Source of the DNA: Thiogranum sp963752745
GTDB taxonomy: Bacteria > Pseudomonadota > Gammaproteobacteria > DSM-19610
Length of the DNA stretch: 64,000 nt
Assembly: GCA_963752745.1 (NCBI GenBank)
Contig: CAVWAK010000024.1
Span: 5,976-69,975 of the forward strand
Direction of reading: 5' to 3'
Shown in pieces: positions 26,402 to 35,281 of this stretch. The translations under genes were made by a program, and so were the position numbers. Numbering within the stretch: the stretch's first letter is position 1; every line of letters starts with the position of its first letter. The notes beneath the pieces were generated by a model, which saw only the letters and a program-made list of their open reading frames with translations, searched no databases and was not told the origin of the DNA.

Positions 26402-27235
26402 ATGGCTGAAAGCGGAATAGACCCCGAAATGCTGCCCTTTGTTGCGCCCTGCCGGACGCTGACCCTTGATCATCCTCTGAAATGGCTGAAGCAAGGCTGG
26501 AGCGACTTCAGGCAGGCGCCTGGGCCCAGTCTCATGTATGGCGGCTTTCTGGTGCTGCTAAGCTACCTGTTGAGCTTTTTCACCTGGAAGCTCGGTGGCT
26601 ACGTACTGATTTTCAGCCTGATGTCCGGCTTCGTCTTCATTGCTCCCATACTTGCGATCGGCCTGTATTCAATCAGCTGCCAACTCCAGCAGGGTTTGAA
26701 ACCGCAGATCGGCTATTGTCTGCGTGAAGGGCGCAGGCACCTGGGGAGTGAAATGGTTTTCTCGATGATCCTGCTGGTCATCTTCCTGCTGTGGGCCCGC
26801 GCGGGATCCATGACGCATGTGTTTTTTCCTGTAGAGGCGAAACCCGACCTGAAGGACCTTGCGACCTTCCTCGTTGTGGGTTCCGCCGTAGGCTCTGTTT
26901 TTGCGACTCTGGTTTTCTGTGCCAGCGCTGTTTCACTGCCGATGATGCTTGAGCGCAAGGTGGATACGGTGACCGCAGTACTGACAAGTGTAAATGCCGT
27001 ATTACGTAATAAAGCTGTTATGGCACTGTGGGCGCTCTTCATCGTGCTCGCGGTGCTGATCTGTTTCGCAACGGCTTTTCTTGGACTTGCTGTGCTGATG
27101 CCGGTAATCGGCTATGCAACCTGGCATGCCTACCAGGATACTGTCATAGCAGACGACTGGCCGAAGCATAAACCACCGCTTCAACGACCTGGTGGGAATT
27201 CGCCAGATGAGTTATCGAATGAGTTTTCTGGTTGA
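26402..27235 (+). CDS. DUF2189 integral membrane protein
   Basis: 277 residues with about six hydrophobic segments. The N-terminal soluble part RTLTLDHPLKWLKQGWSDFR and the loop RHLGSEMVFSMILLVIFLLW are typical of DUF2189 (sometimes labelled cytochrome oxidase subunit-like). The end is YATWHAYQDTV. Inner membrane; function unknown. Confidence 0.85.
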   Translation: MAESGIDPEMLPFVAPCRTLTLDHPLKWLKQGWSDFRQAPGPSLMYGGFLVLLSYLLSFFTWKLGGYVLIFSLMSGFVFIAPILAIGLYSISCQLQQGLKPQIGYCLREGRRHLGSEMVFSMILLVIFLLWARAGSMTHVFFPVEAKPDLKDLATFLVVGSAVGSVFATLVFCASAVSLPMMLERKVDTVTAVLTSVNAVLRNKAVMALWALFIVLAVLICFATAFLGLAVLMPVIGYATWHAYQDTVIADDWPKHKPPLQRPGGNSPDELSNEFSG

Positions 27236-27388
27236 AGCTTTGCTTAACTGTAAGTATTTTATTCGAGAGTTCCTGGCTCCGGAATTCCTGGTTTCCTGAG
27301 ATTAATCCTGCAAAGATTTCCGTTGCTGGATCGTCATTTATAGTTGATCCTCCTGTCACAGGCTGGACCAGTCTGGGTAGCAACAATT

Positions 27389-27418
27389 CAAGGGCCGCTT
27401 GCGCGGCCCTTTTTTATT
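27389..27418 (+). terminator. Rho-independent terminator
   Basis: AGGGCCGC / GCGGCCCT with a TTGC loop, then TTTTTATT. It ends plus-strand transcription about 155 bases after the DUF2189 gene, just before the convergent Usp gene. Confidence 0.85.
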
Positions 27419-27458
27419 CCCGGTTAACGGCTAAAAGGGGTTATCGTCTACTTTTGGT

Positions 27459-28322
27459 CTAGCCGTGAAGTGAGGTAGAACATTGCGGATCAGATGACCA
27501 CACCAGCAATGGCCTGTTCGAGTGGCGCATGACGTTGGCAGTCACAGAATCCTCCAGGGGACGCCTTTCACCACCATTACCGTGTGTTGCCATAACCACG
27601 ATATCAATGTTCATTTCGTCTGTTCGCGTTAATATTTCGTTAATCGGCCGGCGATGTGTGGAGCAATCCAGGCGAACCGAAACACCGGCGTTTGCAAGCG
27701 ACACGCCGTGTCTTCCGAGCACTTCCTTTTTCCGCAGCGAGTGGTCTTCATCTTCACATTCTGCACCGCCATCGTGAAAGAGCATGACTTCGGTATCGAA
27801 CTTTTTAGCGAATTTTTCCACACAGGGCATAATGGATGCCGATACTTCGGATCCATCCAGCGGTACAAGCATGCGCCGGAAAAGATGCTCATGATGGCTT
27901 TCATCCTTGTCCGGGCGTGTCGAGTGAAGTATGAAAACCGGGCAGGGCGATTGCCGCACGACCTGCTCCGCAACACTGCCCTCGCGAATATTGTCAACGC
28001 CGGATCGTCCGTGTGTCGACATGACTGTAAGTGACGCGGGAAGTTGTACTGCAAGTTTCGTTATTTCGTCGACTGCATCGCCAACCCGTACTTTGGCTTC
28101 AACCCGCCAGTTGTCACGTGTGAGGATGTCGTAGTACTTGCTTAATAATGGGTGTTCAGATGCCTTTTTTCCAGAGCCGCTGCTATCGGCTGCTGCCTGG
28201 TCCGGAAAGACATGTAACAAGACCAGTTCGGTATGTGGTCGATCGCCCAGATGCTCAGTGTAGTATAGTGTCTCGTCGAATAGTTCCGAACCGTCAACAG
28301 GTATGAGTATTCTTTCCAACAT
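27459..28322 (-). CDS. Two-domain universal stress protein
   Basis: 287 residues containing two UspA domains in tandem. Each starts with the strand RILIPVDGSE or RMLVPLDGSE. Domain 1 ends with STHGRSGVDNIREGSVAEQV, the ATP-binding type GxxG...GS motif. Domain 2 ends ATHGNGGERRPLEDSVTANV. A strong AGGAGGTG ribosome site precedes the ATG. Cytoplasmic, probably nucleotide-binding; induced by stress in related bacteria. Confidence 0.9.
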   Translation of the reverse strand: MLERILIPVDGSELFDETLYYTEHLGDRPHTELVLLHVFPDQAAADSSGSGKKASEHPLLSKYYDILTRDNWRVEAKVRVGDAVDEITKLAVQLPASLTVMSTHGRSGVDNIREGSVAEQVVRQSPCPVFILHSTRPDKDESHHEHLFRRMLVPLDGSEVSASIMPCVEKFAKKFDTEVMLFHDGGAECEDEDHSLRKKEVLGRHGVSLANAGVSVRLDCSTHRRPINEILTRTDEMNIDIVVMATHGNGGERRPLEDSVTANVMRHSNRPLLVWSSDPQCSTSLHG

Positions 28323-28609
28323 GGCGCACCTCCTTTGATTTGTGCACTTTTAATGCTTCCGGTTAACTCTTGCATCGGGCGCAGGTCGAAAGGAGGTTCA
28401 GGCACCAAATACAAGGTTCACCTGTTTAGTAGTATGTTGTTAATACTTACCATAGCATCTGTTGCCTATACTTTGACGCTCATCAATGAACATGAGGAAT
28501 AAAATTGTTTATTCTTACACTGGGTTAGCGAGTGTCCAGCGGAAGATAAAGACTTATGTACATCTGGCCGGTTGTAACTATTAGGAATAGCTTTTAGGAG
28601 GAAAGTATC

Positions 28610-29095
28610 GTGAATAACCCGAATGCATGCGAGCTCATTCAGCACTCATCATTGATTAATGACCTTAGTGAGGATCAATGCAGTGACTTGTCTTCAATCG
28701 CGACAATACGTTCATTAGAGGATCGCGAAATACTTATAGAGCAGGGCGAGTCAGACGAAAGCCTGCACATAGTCGCATCAGGCGCATTGGCGGTTGAGCG
28801 AGCTACCGCGGGGGGTGATACCGTCACGCTGCATATATTGAAATCGGGCGATCTGGCTGGTGAAATGGGGTTTGTAGACGGCACCGACCACACCGCAACC
28901 TTGAGAGCCATGGGGCCGACCAGTGTTGTCAGTATAAGTCGCCAGGACCTCGAATCCATGCTGCCTGGCAAACCAGAGGTCGTTTACGGATTGATGCGCG
29001 GGATTATAAGGACCGCTCACCGGATTCTGCGTGAAATGAATCTGCAATCCATTGAACTCAGTAACTACATTACAAAAGTCCATGGTCGGTACTAG
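28610..29095 (+). CDS. Cyclic-nucleotide-binding domain protein without a DNA-binding domain
   Basis: 161 residues; GTG start after TTAGGAGGAAAG. One cNMP-binding beta-roll: ILIEQGESDESLHIVASGAL, then LHILKSGDLAGEMGFVDG in the phosphate-binding cassette position. The usual Arg of cAMP-binding cassettes (RSA) is not obvious: the sequence has GTDHTATLRAMGP. No helix-turn-helix follows. It is 3 bases upstream of a CBS-domain gene, so the two probably act together as a nucleotide-sensing pair. Confidence 0.85.
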   Translation: MNNPNACELIQHSSLINDLSEDQCSDLSSIATIRSLEDREILIEQGESDESLHIVASGALAVERATAGGDTVTLHILKSGDLAGEMGFVDGTDHTATLRAMGPTSVVSISRQDLESMLPGKPEVVYGLMRGIIRTAHRILREMNLQSIELSNYITKVHGRY

Positions 29096-29098
29096 ATC

Positions 29099-29533
29099 AT
29101 GAAAAAAATGCCGCTGCTTAAAATTGCCATGACACCGTTCCCGTACTCGGTCGAGCTGGACGCCTCATTTGAACAAGCCAGTGAACTCATGGGGCACCAC
29201 AGTGTGCGCCATCTGCCAGTCACACAGGGCCACACGGTCGTCGGAGTTATCACCGATCGGGACATGACCTCAGCCATGAATGTGTGTTCGTCTTCCGGAA
29301 ATACGGTCAGCTTGAGCGTCAGGGATCTATACATGGCAGACCCGTATATTGTCAGCATAGATGAGCCGCTCGACAGTGTACTGCTGAACATGGCGGAGCG
29401 ACACATAGGTTCTGCCATCGTAACCAAGGCAGGCAAACTGGTAGGCATGTTTACCTCGGTGGATGCTTGCCGCTGTTTCGCGGAGTATCTGGGCGAAAAT
29501 TTTCCTCGCCCGGACGGCGATAAGGTGGCCTAG
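29099..29533 (+). CDS. CBS-domain pair protein
   Basis: 144 residues with two CBS motifs: VRHLPVTQGHTVVGVITDRD and IGSAIVTKAGKLVGMFTSVD. These domains form a Bateman module binding adenine nucleotides. No effector domain is attached. The ATG follows the stop of the cNMP gene by 3 bases. In DUF294-type proteins cNMP and CBS domains occur in one chain; here they are separate. Confidence 0.88.
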   Translation: MKKMPLLKIAMTPFPYSVELDASFEQASELMGHHSVRHLPVTQGHTVVGVITDRDMTSAMNVCSSSGNTVSLSVRDLYMADPYIVSIDEPLDSVLLNMAERHIGSAIVTKAGKLVGMFTSVDACRCFAEYLGENFPRPDGDKVA

Positions 29534-29570
29534 CTTATCGGGGGGTAGCCCTGTATCGAGCGGAATGGCG

Positions 29571-29681
29571 TTAACATAGCGGAATACCGATTGGACCCGG
29601 GACGTCGGGCAGTGCGCAACATCCGGTGATTACGAACAGCGCAACAGAAACCAGAATAATCTTAACCAGCATTGACATCAT
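29571..29681 (-). CDS. 36-residue lipoprotein-like peptide
   Basis: The ATG at 29681 follows AGGAGAG. The translation has a lipoprotein signal (KIILVSVALFVITGC) and a short tail (CALPDVPGPIGIPLC). It starts 18 bases after the stop of the TAXI gene on the same strand, so it is likely co-transcribed. It resembles the many tiny lipoproteins annotated as entericidin-like or hypothetical. No firm family. Confidence 0.5.
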   Translation of the reverse strand: MMSMLVKIILVSVALFVITGCCALPDVPGPIGIPLC

Positions 29682-29699
29682 TTGACTACAGCTCTCCTT

Positions 29700-30966
29700 T
29701 TATTGCTCGCGCAGTTTAGAACGCACCAGGCCGATATGCAGTCGCAGATCATAAAGTTCATCCGCGTAGGATAACGGCACATCAACCTTGCGTACTTCCT
29801 CTTCAATGGTTTCCAGCCTGGTAAGCAGACTTTGCAGATTTTCGTCAGATTCGCGTTCGGGATGATCTATATCAAGCGCTTGTAGCTCTCTATACCAGCG
29901 GTAGATTTTTTTTCGTACCCGCCACCGGTAGGCGGGTGGCATAATCTTGAATAACGGTATGAGCAATGTCACCAGTGGTACCATCATGATCTTCAGACGA
30001 TCTATAAGATTAGCTGTCCAGAAGGATAGATAACGCTGCAGAACGGGTGGTCCGTGCTTGAAATACCGGGCCGCATCATCATCAAGCTTAAATTCCAGAT
30101 TGCGGGCGTTGGGAAATTCGCCCGGCTTTTCAAAAAGGTCACCACCACCGTGTACCTGGGCGGCAATCTGCAGTAACAGGCTCACCAGCGCAGGATGAAA
30201 ATTATCGTTCGCAACCAGGTTCGCGGATGCGGCGAGCAGGGCGGTGTCACTCGGCGGGATATTAACTTTCAGATCAATAACACCTTCCGGCAGGGTGACT
30301 TGTGACAGGTAGTGGTGCCTGCGCGTATAGGCTGTTGCGCGCTGAAAGGACATCAGGTTGATAGCTTCATCGCGGAGCAGGTTCTGAACCAGCTTTCGAT
30401 CTCGGTGATGCTACAAAGAAGGCGGCATCAATGTTGCCTCCCATGAGCGCCTCTTGCCCCTCACGATTCCCCATAGACAACAGGTAGTCGGACGCTGCAT
30501 CAAGATGGTTATCTTCCAGCAGTGTCAATGCGACAGCACGGGTACCGCTGCCTTCCGCCCCGATAGATATGCGTTTTTGCGAAAATCCGGTCAGCCGGTT
30601 TATGATCTGGTCACCCCGGTAGAATATCCATAATGGTTCGAAATACAGGCTGGCCAGTGAAACAATGCTGTCGGATTCGGCCTGTGCGCCGACGCCGCCC
30701 TGGACAAAGGCGAGATCCACGTCCGAGTGCGGATCCTCGAGCAGGCGTATATTCTCGATGGAGCCAGCCGTCTCGCGTATCTGCAGCTCAATGCCTTGCG
30801 CCGCCAGTAGTTCGCGATACCGCTCTGCAAACTGGAAGTAGGCGCCATCTTTCTGGCCTGTTGCAATGACAATTGTTCGAGGAGGGGCAGGGTTCACAAA
30901 CTGCCAGGCGACGAGGAAGCCGATAAGCGTAACAATTATGGCAGGGGCAAAAGTCATAAAACGCAT
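29700..30966 (-). pseudogene. TAXI-family TRAP transporter solute receptor, one frameshift
   Basis: The N-terminal part (199 codons from 30966) has a membrane segment, then TIVIATGQKDGAYFQFAERY and FVQGGVGAQAES, then GAEGSGTRAVALTLL, typical of the TAXI group. The frame breaks at a run of A (30394-30396). Dropping one base gives ASPRSKLVQNLLRD and runs straight into the rest, beginning MSFQRATAYTRRHHYLSQVT and LPEGVIDLKVNIPPSDT. It ends with two C-terminal membrane segments. With the correction the protein would be about 420 residues. No TRAP permease is adjacent. It is either one sequencing or assembly insertion, or a fresh pseudogene. Confidence 0.75.
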
Positions 30967-31656
30967 CCCGAAATAATACCCCTATGCCGATCGCTCTGTC
31001 ATGGTCTTTGGAGATTGTCCTGGTGTACGGAGGAAATTCGTAATATTCAAGTGCCGGTTACGCTGGCAATTAATTTATCCAGAGGGACCGGTTTGTGAAT
31101 GCCGAATCCCTGTGCGTAATCAACGCCGATATCCTGAAGCACATGGAGTATCTGGTCGTTCTCTACAAATTCCGCAATGGTTTTTTTCCCATCACATGTC
31201 CGATCTCGTTGTTTGATCTAACCATGGCCATAAGCATCATGACGATGACAAAACCGATCAGGATTCGATACTTTCGAACTATATGAAGACATGCCCGGAT
31301 TTCGCCGATCTACTGCAACCATCCATAAAAAATGCCTCTTTGCCAGTTTTAGAGGCCCGCTACTGTACTTGCCCGCATGCTGGATAATGCCATGGATAGG
31401 GGATGTCAGGGGGGTTTTAGTCTAAATTTCCATGCTCTTTTTATTGGCCAGTACGCGGCTGAAAGATTCGATGGCATAAAAGTGGTGTATTAGTCGTCTA
31501 GCTAATGGATGAATGTATTTCATTCTGTTTGCAGGCCGGTAGGGTTAAGTATTTGGACCCATATCAAACTTTCCAGCAGCGAAAGGGTCTATTTTTAACA
31601 CTGGGATGAGGGCAGTACGGAGTGCTTGTCAGCATCAATATGAAGGGAGCCAGACC
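30967..31656. other. 690-base stretch without an intact gene
   Basis: It holds the EAL-domain relic at 31047-31250. Beyond it, 31260-31656 has no protein-like frame on either strand. A GAAGGGAGCC site precedes the gene at 31657. Confidence 0.4.
31047..31250 (-). pseudogene. C-terminal remnant of an EAL (c-di-GMP phosphodiesterase) domain
   Basis: On the minus strand an open frame ending at 31047 reads AMVRSNNEIGHVMGKKTIAE, then FVENDQILHVLQDIGVDYAQ, then GFGIHKPVPLDKLIAS. These are the last conserved blocks of EAL domains: KTIAEFVE with a catalytic-site glutamate, and GVDYAQGFGI. Upstream of about 31250 the homology fades and there is no start or EAL signature. The rest of the gene is missing, so it is a relic. 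Confidence 0.7.
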
Positions 31657-31941
31657 ATGATCTGCCGGAATCCGGATTGTCTCGGACATTATGATTTTGA
31701 CAATATCGCTCATTATGCGAAGAAGCGCTTTGTAGAAGGGTGCAGCACGGTTGCACTGCTGGAGCAGGCCGGGTCGGAGCGCGAAAAAGAAGAGATCGCT
31801 TTGGTCTCCTTGTTGGACGTTGAGGACGATCAGATTCGCGACCTGGAGCTGAGTTGCAGGTATGACAGGCAATGCAAAGTGCTGGATTGCAGAGACCGGT
31901 TGAAAAGAATGATCGAGGATGACCTCGCTATTCGTTGGTAG
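31657..31941 (+). CDS. Small Cys-containing protein, unknown
   Basis: 94 residues from the ATG at 31657, after GAAGGGAGCC. It starts MICRNPDCLGHYDFDNIAHY; cysteines occur at CRNPDC and later SCRYDRQCKVLDC. The paired cysteines could bind a metal. The rest is helical and acidic. Family unknown. Confidence 0.55.
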   Translation: MICRNPDCLGHYDFDNIAHYAKKRFVEGCSTVALLEQAGSEREKEEIALVSLLDVEDDQIRDLELSCRYDRQCKVLDCRDRLKRMIEDDLAIRW

Positions 31942-32049
31942 GGCCGGTTTACTGATTAATTGAGGCGGACATACCTGGTGCGGGCTGTTTTCTGGTTACC
32001 GAAAATGCTGTATATATTTGATATATAGATAAAATATAGTCTTAGGCTT

Positions 32050-32955
32050 TCATGGTTTGCTGAAAAAGCCTTGTGCATTGGTTAAGCGAATTTTGTTTGC
32101 CACCGTTGCCGGGAGCTGTTTTAGCCAGTGACGATGGAAGCGCAAAAAATCATCGTAGTGGTACCAGCCTTCATCTGCTTCATACCAGCGATAAATTTGA
32201 TGGGCGTTCCAGACCGGATCGGTTCCTGTCATGATGCGGTCCTGGTAGTGGGTAATAAATTCCCGCCATCCGGGTAAAAGTTTTCCCTGATCGTCTGCCA
32301 GTTGACCATAGTGATCCGGGTCGCGAGCGGCAAGATCCAGCCATACATTAGGGCAGGCCTGCATCAGAGGTTCAAGCTGGTGGGGCTGCAACGCGCCACC
32401 GGCATGGGCCCAGATAAACCGTGTTTGAGAGTATTGCTTACAGATTGGCATGAAATACCGGTAATCGCTTGCATCGGTATGAATCAGAAACGGCAGATTG
32501 AACTCTTCCGCCAGATCCAGTAATCCCGTAAAAACGGGGTTGTCTCTGGCTGGTCCTATCCCTGCTGTAAGGTGTACTTCACCGATTCCACCGAAACGAC
32601 CAGTCTGGAGCCGACTGCGTATTTCATCTACCAGTTGTTTGTCCAGGTACCAGTTCAAGCGGTTACCGGTTTTATAGTATGGCGTGGCGAAAGGGATAAT
32701 CCAGTCACCACCGGCATCTGCCAGTTTCAGGGCTAAATCCGTTGGTTCACTTGATACTGTGGCCAGGACCACGTTATTCCGCCTGAGTATTTCAAGAGCA
32801 TCTTCAACGCCAATAACTTCTGCGTGTGTGTAATTGTAGTGGAGATGAATATCGGCAAACCCGGGTGGGCTGGACTGTGGGCGGATTCCGCAACCCGCCA
32901 ATATGAATAACACGAAGGCATAAAGAGTGCAGCGATTAAAATCAGTAATATTCAA
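32050..32955 (-). CDS. Amidohydrolase-family lipoprotein
   Basis: 301 residues. Lipobox ILAGCGI, then DIHLHYN (the HxH metal site), FLIHTDASDY, IWAHAGGALQ and TGTDPVWN, which give the metal ligands and catalytic aspartate of the amidohydrolase-2 TIM barrel. It should be a periplasm-facing, lipid-anchored hydrolase or decarboxylase; the substrate is unknown. It overlaps the upstream methyltransferase-like gene by 4 bases. Confidence 0.85.
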   Translation of the reverse strand: MNITDFNRCTLYAFVLFILAGCGIRPQSSPPGFADIHLHYNYTHAEVIGVEDALEILRRNNVVLATVSSEPTDLALKLADAGGDWIIPFATPYYKTGNRLNWYLDKQLVDEIRSRLQTGRFGGIGEVHLTAGIGPARDNPVFTGLLDLAEEFNLPFLIHTDASDYRYFMPICKQYSQTRFIWAHAGGALQPHQLEPLMQACPNVWLDLAARDPDHYGQLADDQGKLLPGWREFITHYQDRIMTGTDPVWNAHQIYRWYEADEGWYHYDDFLRFHRHWLKQLPATVANKIRLTNAQGFFSKP

Positions 32956-33704
32956 TGCTCCTCGAATCCTTTTATTGCCTTTTGGGCCAGGTAGACCGTG
33001 TTGGATGAATCACCGCCCGTATAGGGATTCCGGAAACTTACAATATGCGATTCGGAAGAGTCGAATACGGTATCAAGTAAACGCATGAATCCTGCGTCAG
33101 GTGGATCGTTGGACCACAGCCCGAAAACACCGCCGGGGTGGAGTTTCCCGGCAAGGTTCCGTAGCCCCTGTGCGGTGTAAAAAGCGCCGTTGCCAGGATT
33201 AAGCCAATGCCTCGGTGAATGATCAATATCGAGTAATATCGCATGCGCCAGCCGCGTCGGGTCTGAGGGATCGAATCCGTTACCGGGCGATGCGGCCACG
33301 TCAAAGAAGTCAGCTTGTACAAGGGTGCAGCGAGGATCTGATATCAGTGCCTTCCCGAGTGGTACCAGGCCACGACGGTGCCAGTCGATAACTGGCTCCA
33401 TGACATCAACCACAGTGAGCGACCGGACTGAAGGAAATTCCAGGACCGCAACTGCCGTGTAACCCAGCCCCAAACCGCCAACTACGATATCCAGGTTGGT
33501 GCCTCGAAGCCCGGCGAGCCCGAGGCGTGCAAGCTGAACCTCGGCTTCGGTAAACAGGCTGGACATCAGGAATTCGTCGCCGAGCTTTACCTCGAAGAGG
33601 ATTTTTCCGTCAAGCCTGGGCTCTGACCGACGCCTGAGACTGATTACACCCAGCGGTGTTTGCTGGTAGTCCAGTTCCTCAAATTCAAATGTCATAGATT
33701 GCAA
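32952..33704 (-). CDS. Spermidine-synthase-like Rossmann methyltransferase fold protein
   Basis: 250 residues. The nucleotide-binding glycine loop is VVGGLGLGYTAVAVLE, followed by the acidic VVDVMEPVIDW, an acidic LLDIDHSP and GLWSNDPPD. The fold and order match spermine/spermidine-synthase-like proteins, but the polyamine-site residues cannot be confirmed. It shares a 4-base stop/start overlap with the amidohydrolase gene. Confidence 0.75.
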   Translation of the reverse strand: MQSMTFEFEELDYQQTPLGVISLRRRSEPRLDGKILFEVKLGDEFLMSSLFTEAEVQLARLGLAGLRGTNLDIVVGGLGLGYTAVAVLEFPSVRSLTVVDVMEPVIDWHRRGLVPLGKALISDPRCTLVQADFFDVAASPGNGFDPSDPTRLAHAILLDIDHSPRHWLNPGNGAFYTAQGLRNLAGKLHPGGVFGLWSNDPPDAGFMRLLDTVFDSSESHIVSFRNPYTGGDSSNTVYLAQKAIKGFEEH

Positions 33705-33788
33705 ACCATGATGAACATCCTGATCGTGGGAACTTCAACGATGAGCGATTACAGCTGACCAGGGGTCGACAATTGGCGCTGTCCCGGT

Positions 33789-34397
33789 TCATTTCGCAAC
33801 CGCCTTCTGGATTAACGGAACCAGGGGCTCAGGCAGCTTGAGCGCTCCGGACAACGCAAATTTCTGACCCTGAGCCGTCATCTTGTTCCAGGTCCGGTGG
33901 ATGATGTGAATCCATTTTTCCTCATCGTATTCTGGATGTTTTGCTGCGAATTCCAGCATGTAGTGCTCGATGAATACGAGGGCAGCAACGTCTTCTACCA
34001 GCTGAGTATCCGGATTGGTCTTCAGTTCCCGTTTACCCACTGCCTTCTTGACGCGTTCGAGGATATCTTCCGAATAGTCAGCCTGTGCCAACAGGCTGGC
34101 AGCAGTCTCGGCGTGAAAGTTATAAAGTTCCGAGCGCCATTTATGGTAGCCCTGGCGATTCATGGGGAAGGCGTTACGCGGCGATTTCCAGCGCTGAATG
34201 TGCTGGCAACGTACCGCCAGCTTTATGGCGTCGTCCGCGTCCGGCGCATAGCGCTCCAGCATGCTGGACATTCGATGCGAATAGAGTAATTCTTTCGGCT
34301 GTTTTTCCCCTCCATCGGAGTCTTCGTTCGGGTCCTCGGCGTTCGCGGCATCGATCAGGGCGGTGGCCTGCTCAAATTGAAGTCGGTTGGCTGACAT
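33789..34397 (-). CDS. DUF4202 protein
   Basis: 202 residues from the ATG at 34397, which follows GAGAGGACCC. Motifs recalled for DUF4202 are LLYSHRMSSMLERY, AVRCQHIQRWKSPRNAFPMN, RQGYHKWRSELYNFHAETAA and a His-containing IEHYMLEF. The many His/Asp/Glu residues suggest an HD-like metal-binding helical fold. Function unknown. Confidence 0.85.
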   Translation of the reverse strand: MSANRLQFEQATALIDAANAEDPNEDSDGGEKQPKELLYSHRMSSMLERYAPDADDAIKLAVRCQHIQRWKSPRNAFPMNRQGYHKWRSELYNFHAETAASLLAQADYSEDILERVKKAVGKRELKTNPDTQLVEDVAALVFIEHYMLEFAAKHPEYDEEKWIHIIHRTWNKMTAQGQKFALSGALKLPEPLVPLIQKAVAK

Positions 34398-34853
34398 TGG
34401 GTCCTCTCGTGATTCTGACGGGTGATACCTGTTGGCGATATTATCGCTGATAATCGTAAAGTATCGATATAGAGCCGGCTCCAGATAGCAATTTCCGGCG
34501 TTTTCAGTGAGTCCAGGCCTCAAGTCGCTGCTATTTGTACTACATTTGGACTGTAAGAGCACTGCCGGGAAGCCATTCCAGTGCCAGGTATGTAACACCC
34601 GGAGTTGGAGTTTACCCTGGGAAACCAGAAAGGGATGTCATGGGGAATCAAAAGGTAGCTGGGAAAGATGCCGAACGTCTTCACGCACTCCATACTTATC
34701 ATTTACTGGACACCGAATGAGAGAGCCTGTTGATGCCTTTTAACCAGTTGCACTCAGAAAGGGAGTTTTAGTTTAACCTCTACGCTGGCCTTTGCTATTA
34801 TTTTCGCGTGATAATTGCCAATTCACCAGCCACACCACAGAAGGGTATAAAAC
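34398..34853. other. 456-base stretch between divergent genes, holding a GAF-sensor remnant
   Basis: Part of this should serve as promoter for the DUF4202 gene (minus) and the EGKCG gene (plus). A recognisable coding relic occupies 34640-34745. Nothing else is supported. Confidence 0.45.
34640..34745 (+). pseudogene. N-terminal remnant of a GAF-type sensor protein
   Basis: The ATG at 34640 opens 26 codons ending DAERLHALHTYHLLDTE then TGA. This is the usual entry of GAF-domain sensors (ERL..L..Y.ILDTE). After the stop, frame slips give further weak similarity (ESL, then DAF). Only the first 35 or so codons survive. Confidence 0.55.
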
Positions 34854-35258
34854 ATGTCAAAAAAAACATCGATTAGTTCATTATCTGTAGCACTGGGTGC
34901 CGTATTCACGGTTTCCCTGGGTAACACAGCGATCACCAATGCGGCTGAAAACCCGTTCAGTATGAAACCGGTACCCAGCGGGAACATAATGCTGGCTGAA
35001 GGCAAGTGCGGCGAAGGAAAATGTGGTGGGGGCAAAGGTGGTGAAGGCAGGTGTGGAATGTCCCGCATGGATGCTAATGGTGATGGAAATGTCACCAAGG
35101 AAGAATTCATGCAGGGACATGATGCCATGTTTGAAAAAATTGATCAGAATGATGATGGCGTCATTGACCCGGCCGAGCGTAAAGAACACATGAAAAGAAT
35201 GAAAGGTTTCATGAAAGAAGGAAAATGTGGTGAAGGCAAGTGCGGTGGTTCTGAATAG
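34854..35258 (+). CDS. Secreted EF-hand protein with EGKCG motifs (possible bufferin/HvfA-type precursor)
   Basis: 134 residues. Signal peptide of about 30 (cleavage near TNA/AEN). Five Cys motifs: EGKCG at 49-53 and 54-58, EGRCG at 64-68, EGKCG at 122-126 and 127-131. Two EF-hands lie between them (DANGDGNVTKEE, 73-84; DQNDDGVIDPAE, 98-109). The signal peptide, the AENPFSM start and the EGKCG repeats match the class of exported proteins modified by MNIO (DUF692) enzymes. In HvfA-type precursors EGKCG repeats are converted to oxazolone/thioamide groups that bind copper. No DUF692 or DUF2063 gene lies within the window. The next gene encodes an unrelated 90-residue protein. Modification is inference. 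Confidence 0.75.
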   Translation: MSKKTSISSLSVALGAVFTVSLGNTAITNAAENPFSMKPVPSGNIMLAEGKCGEGKCGGGKGGEGRCGMSRMDANGDGNVTKEEFMQGHDAMFEKIDQNDDGVIDPAERKEHMKRMKGFMKEGKCGEGKCGGSE

Positions 35259-35281
35259 CGAACGGCCAAAGGGGAACAGCA

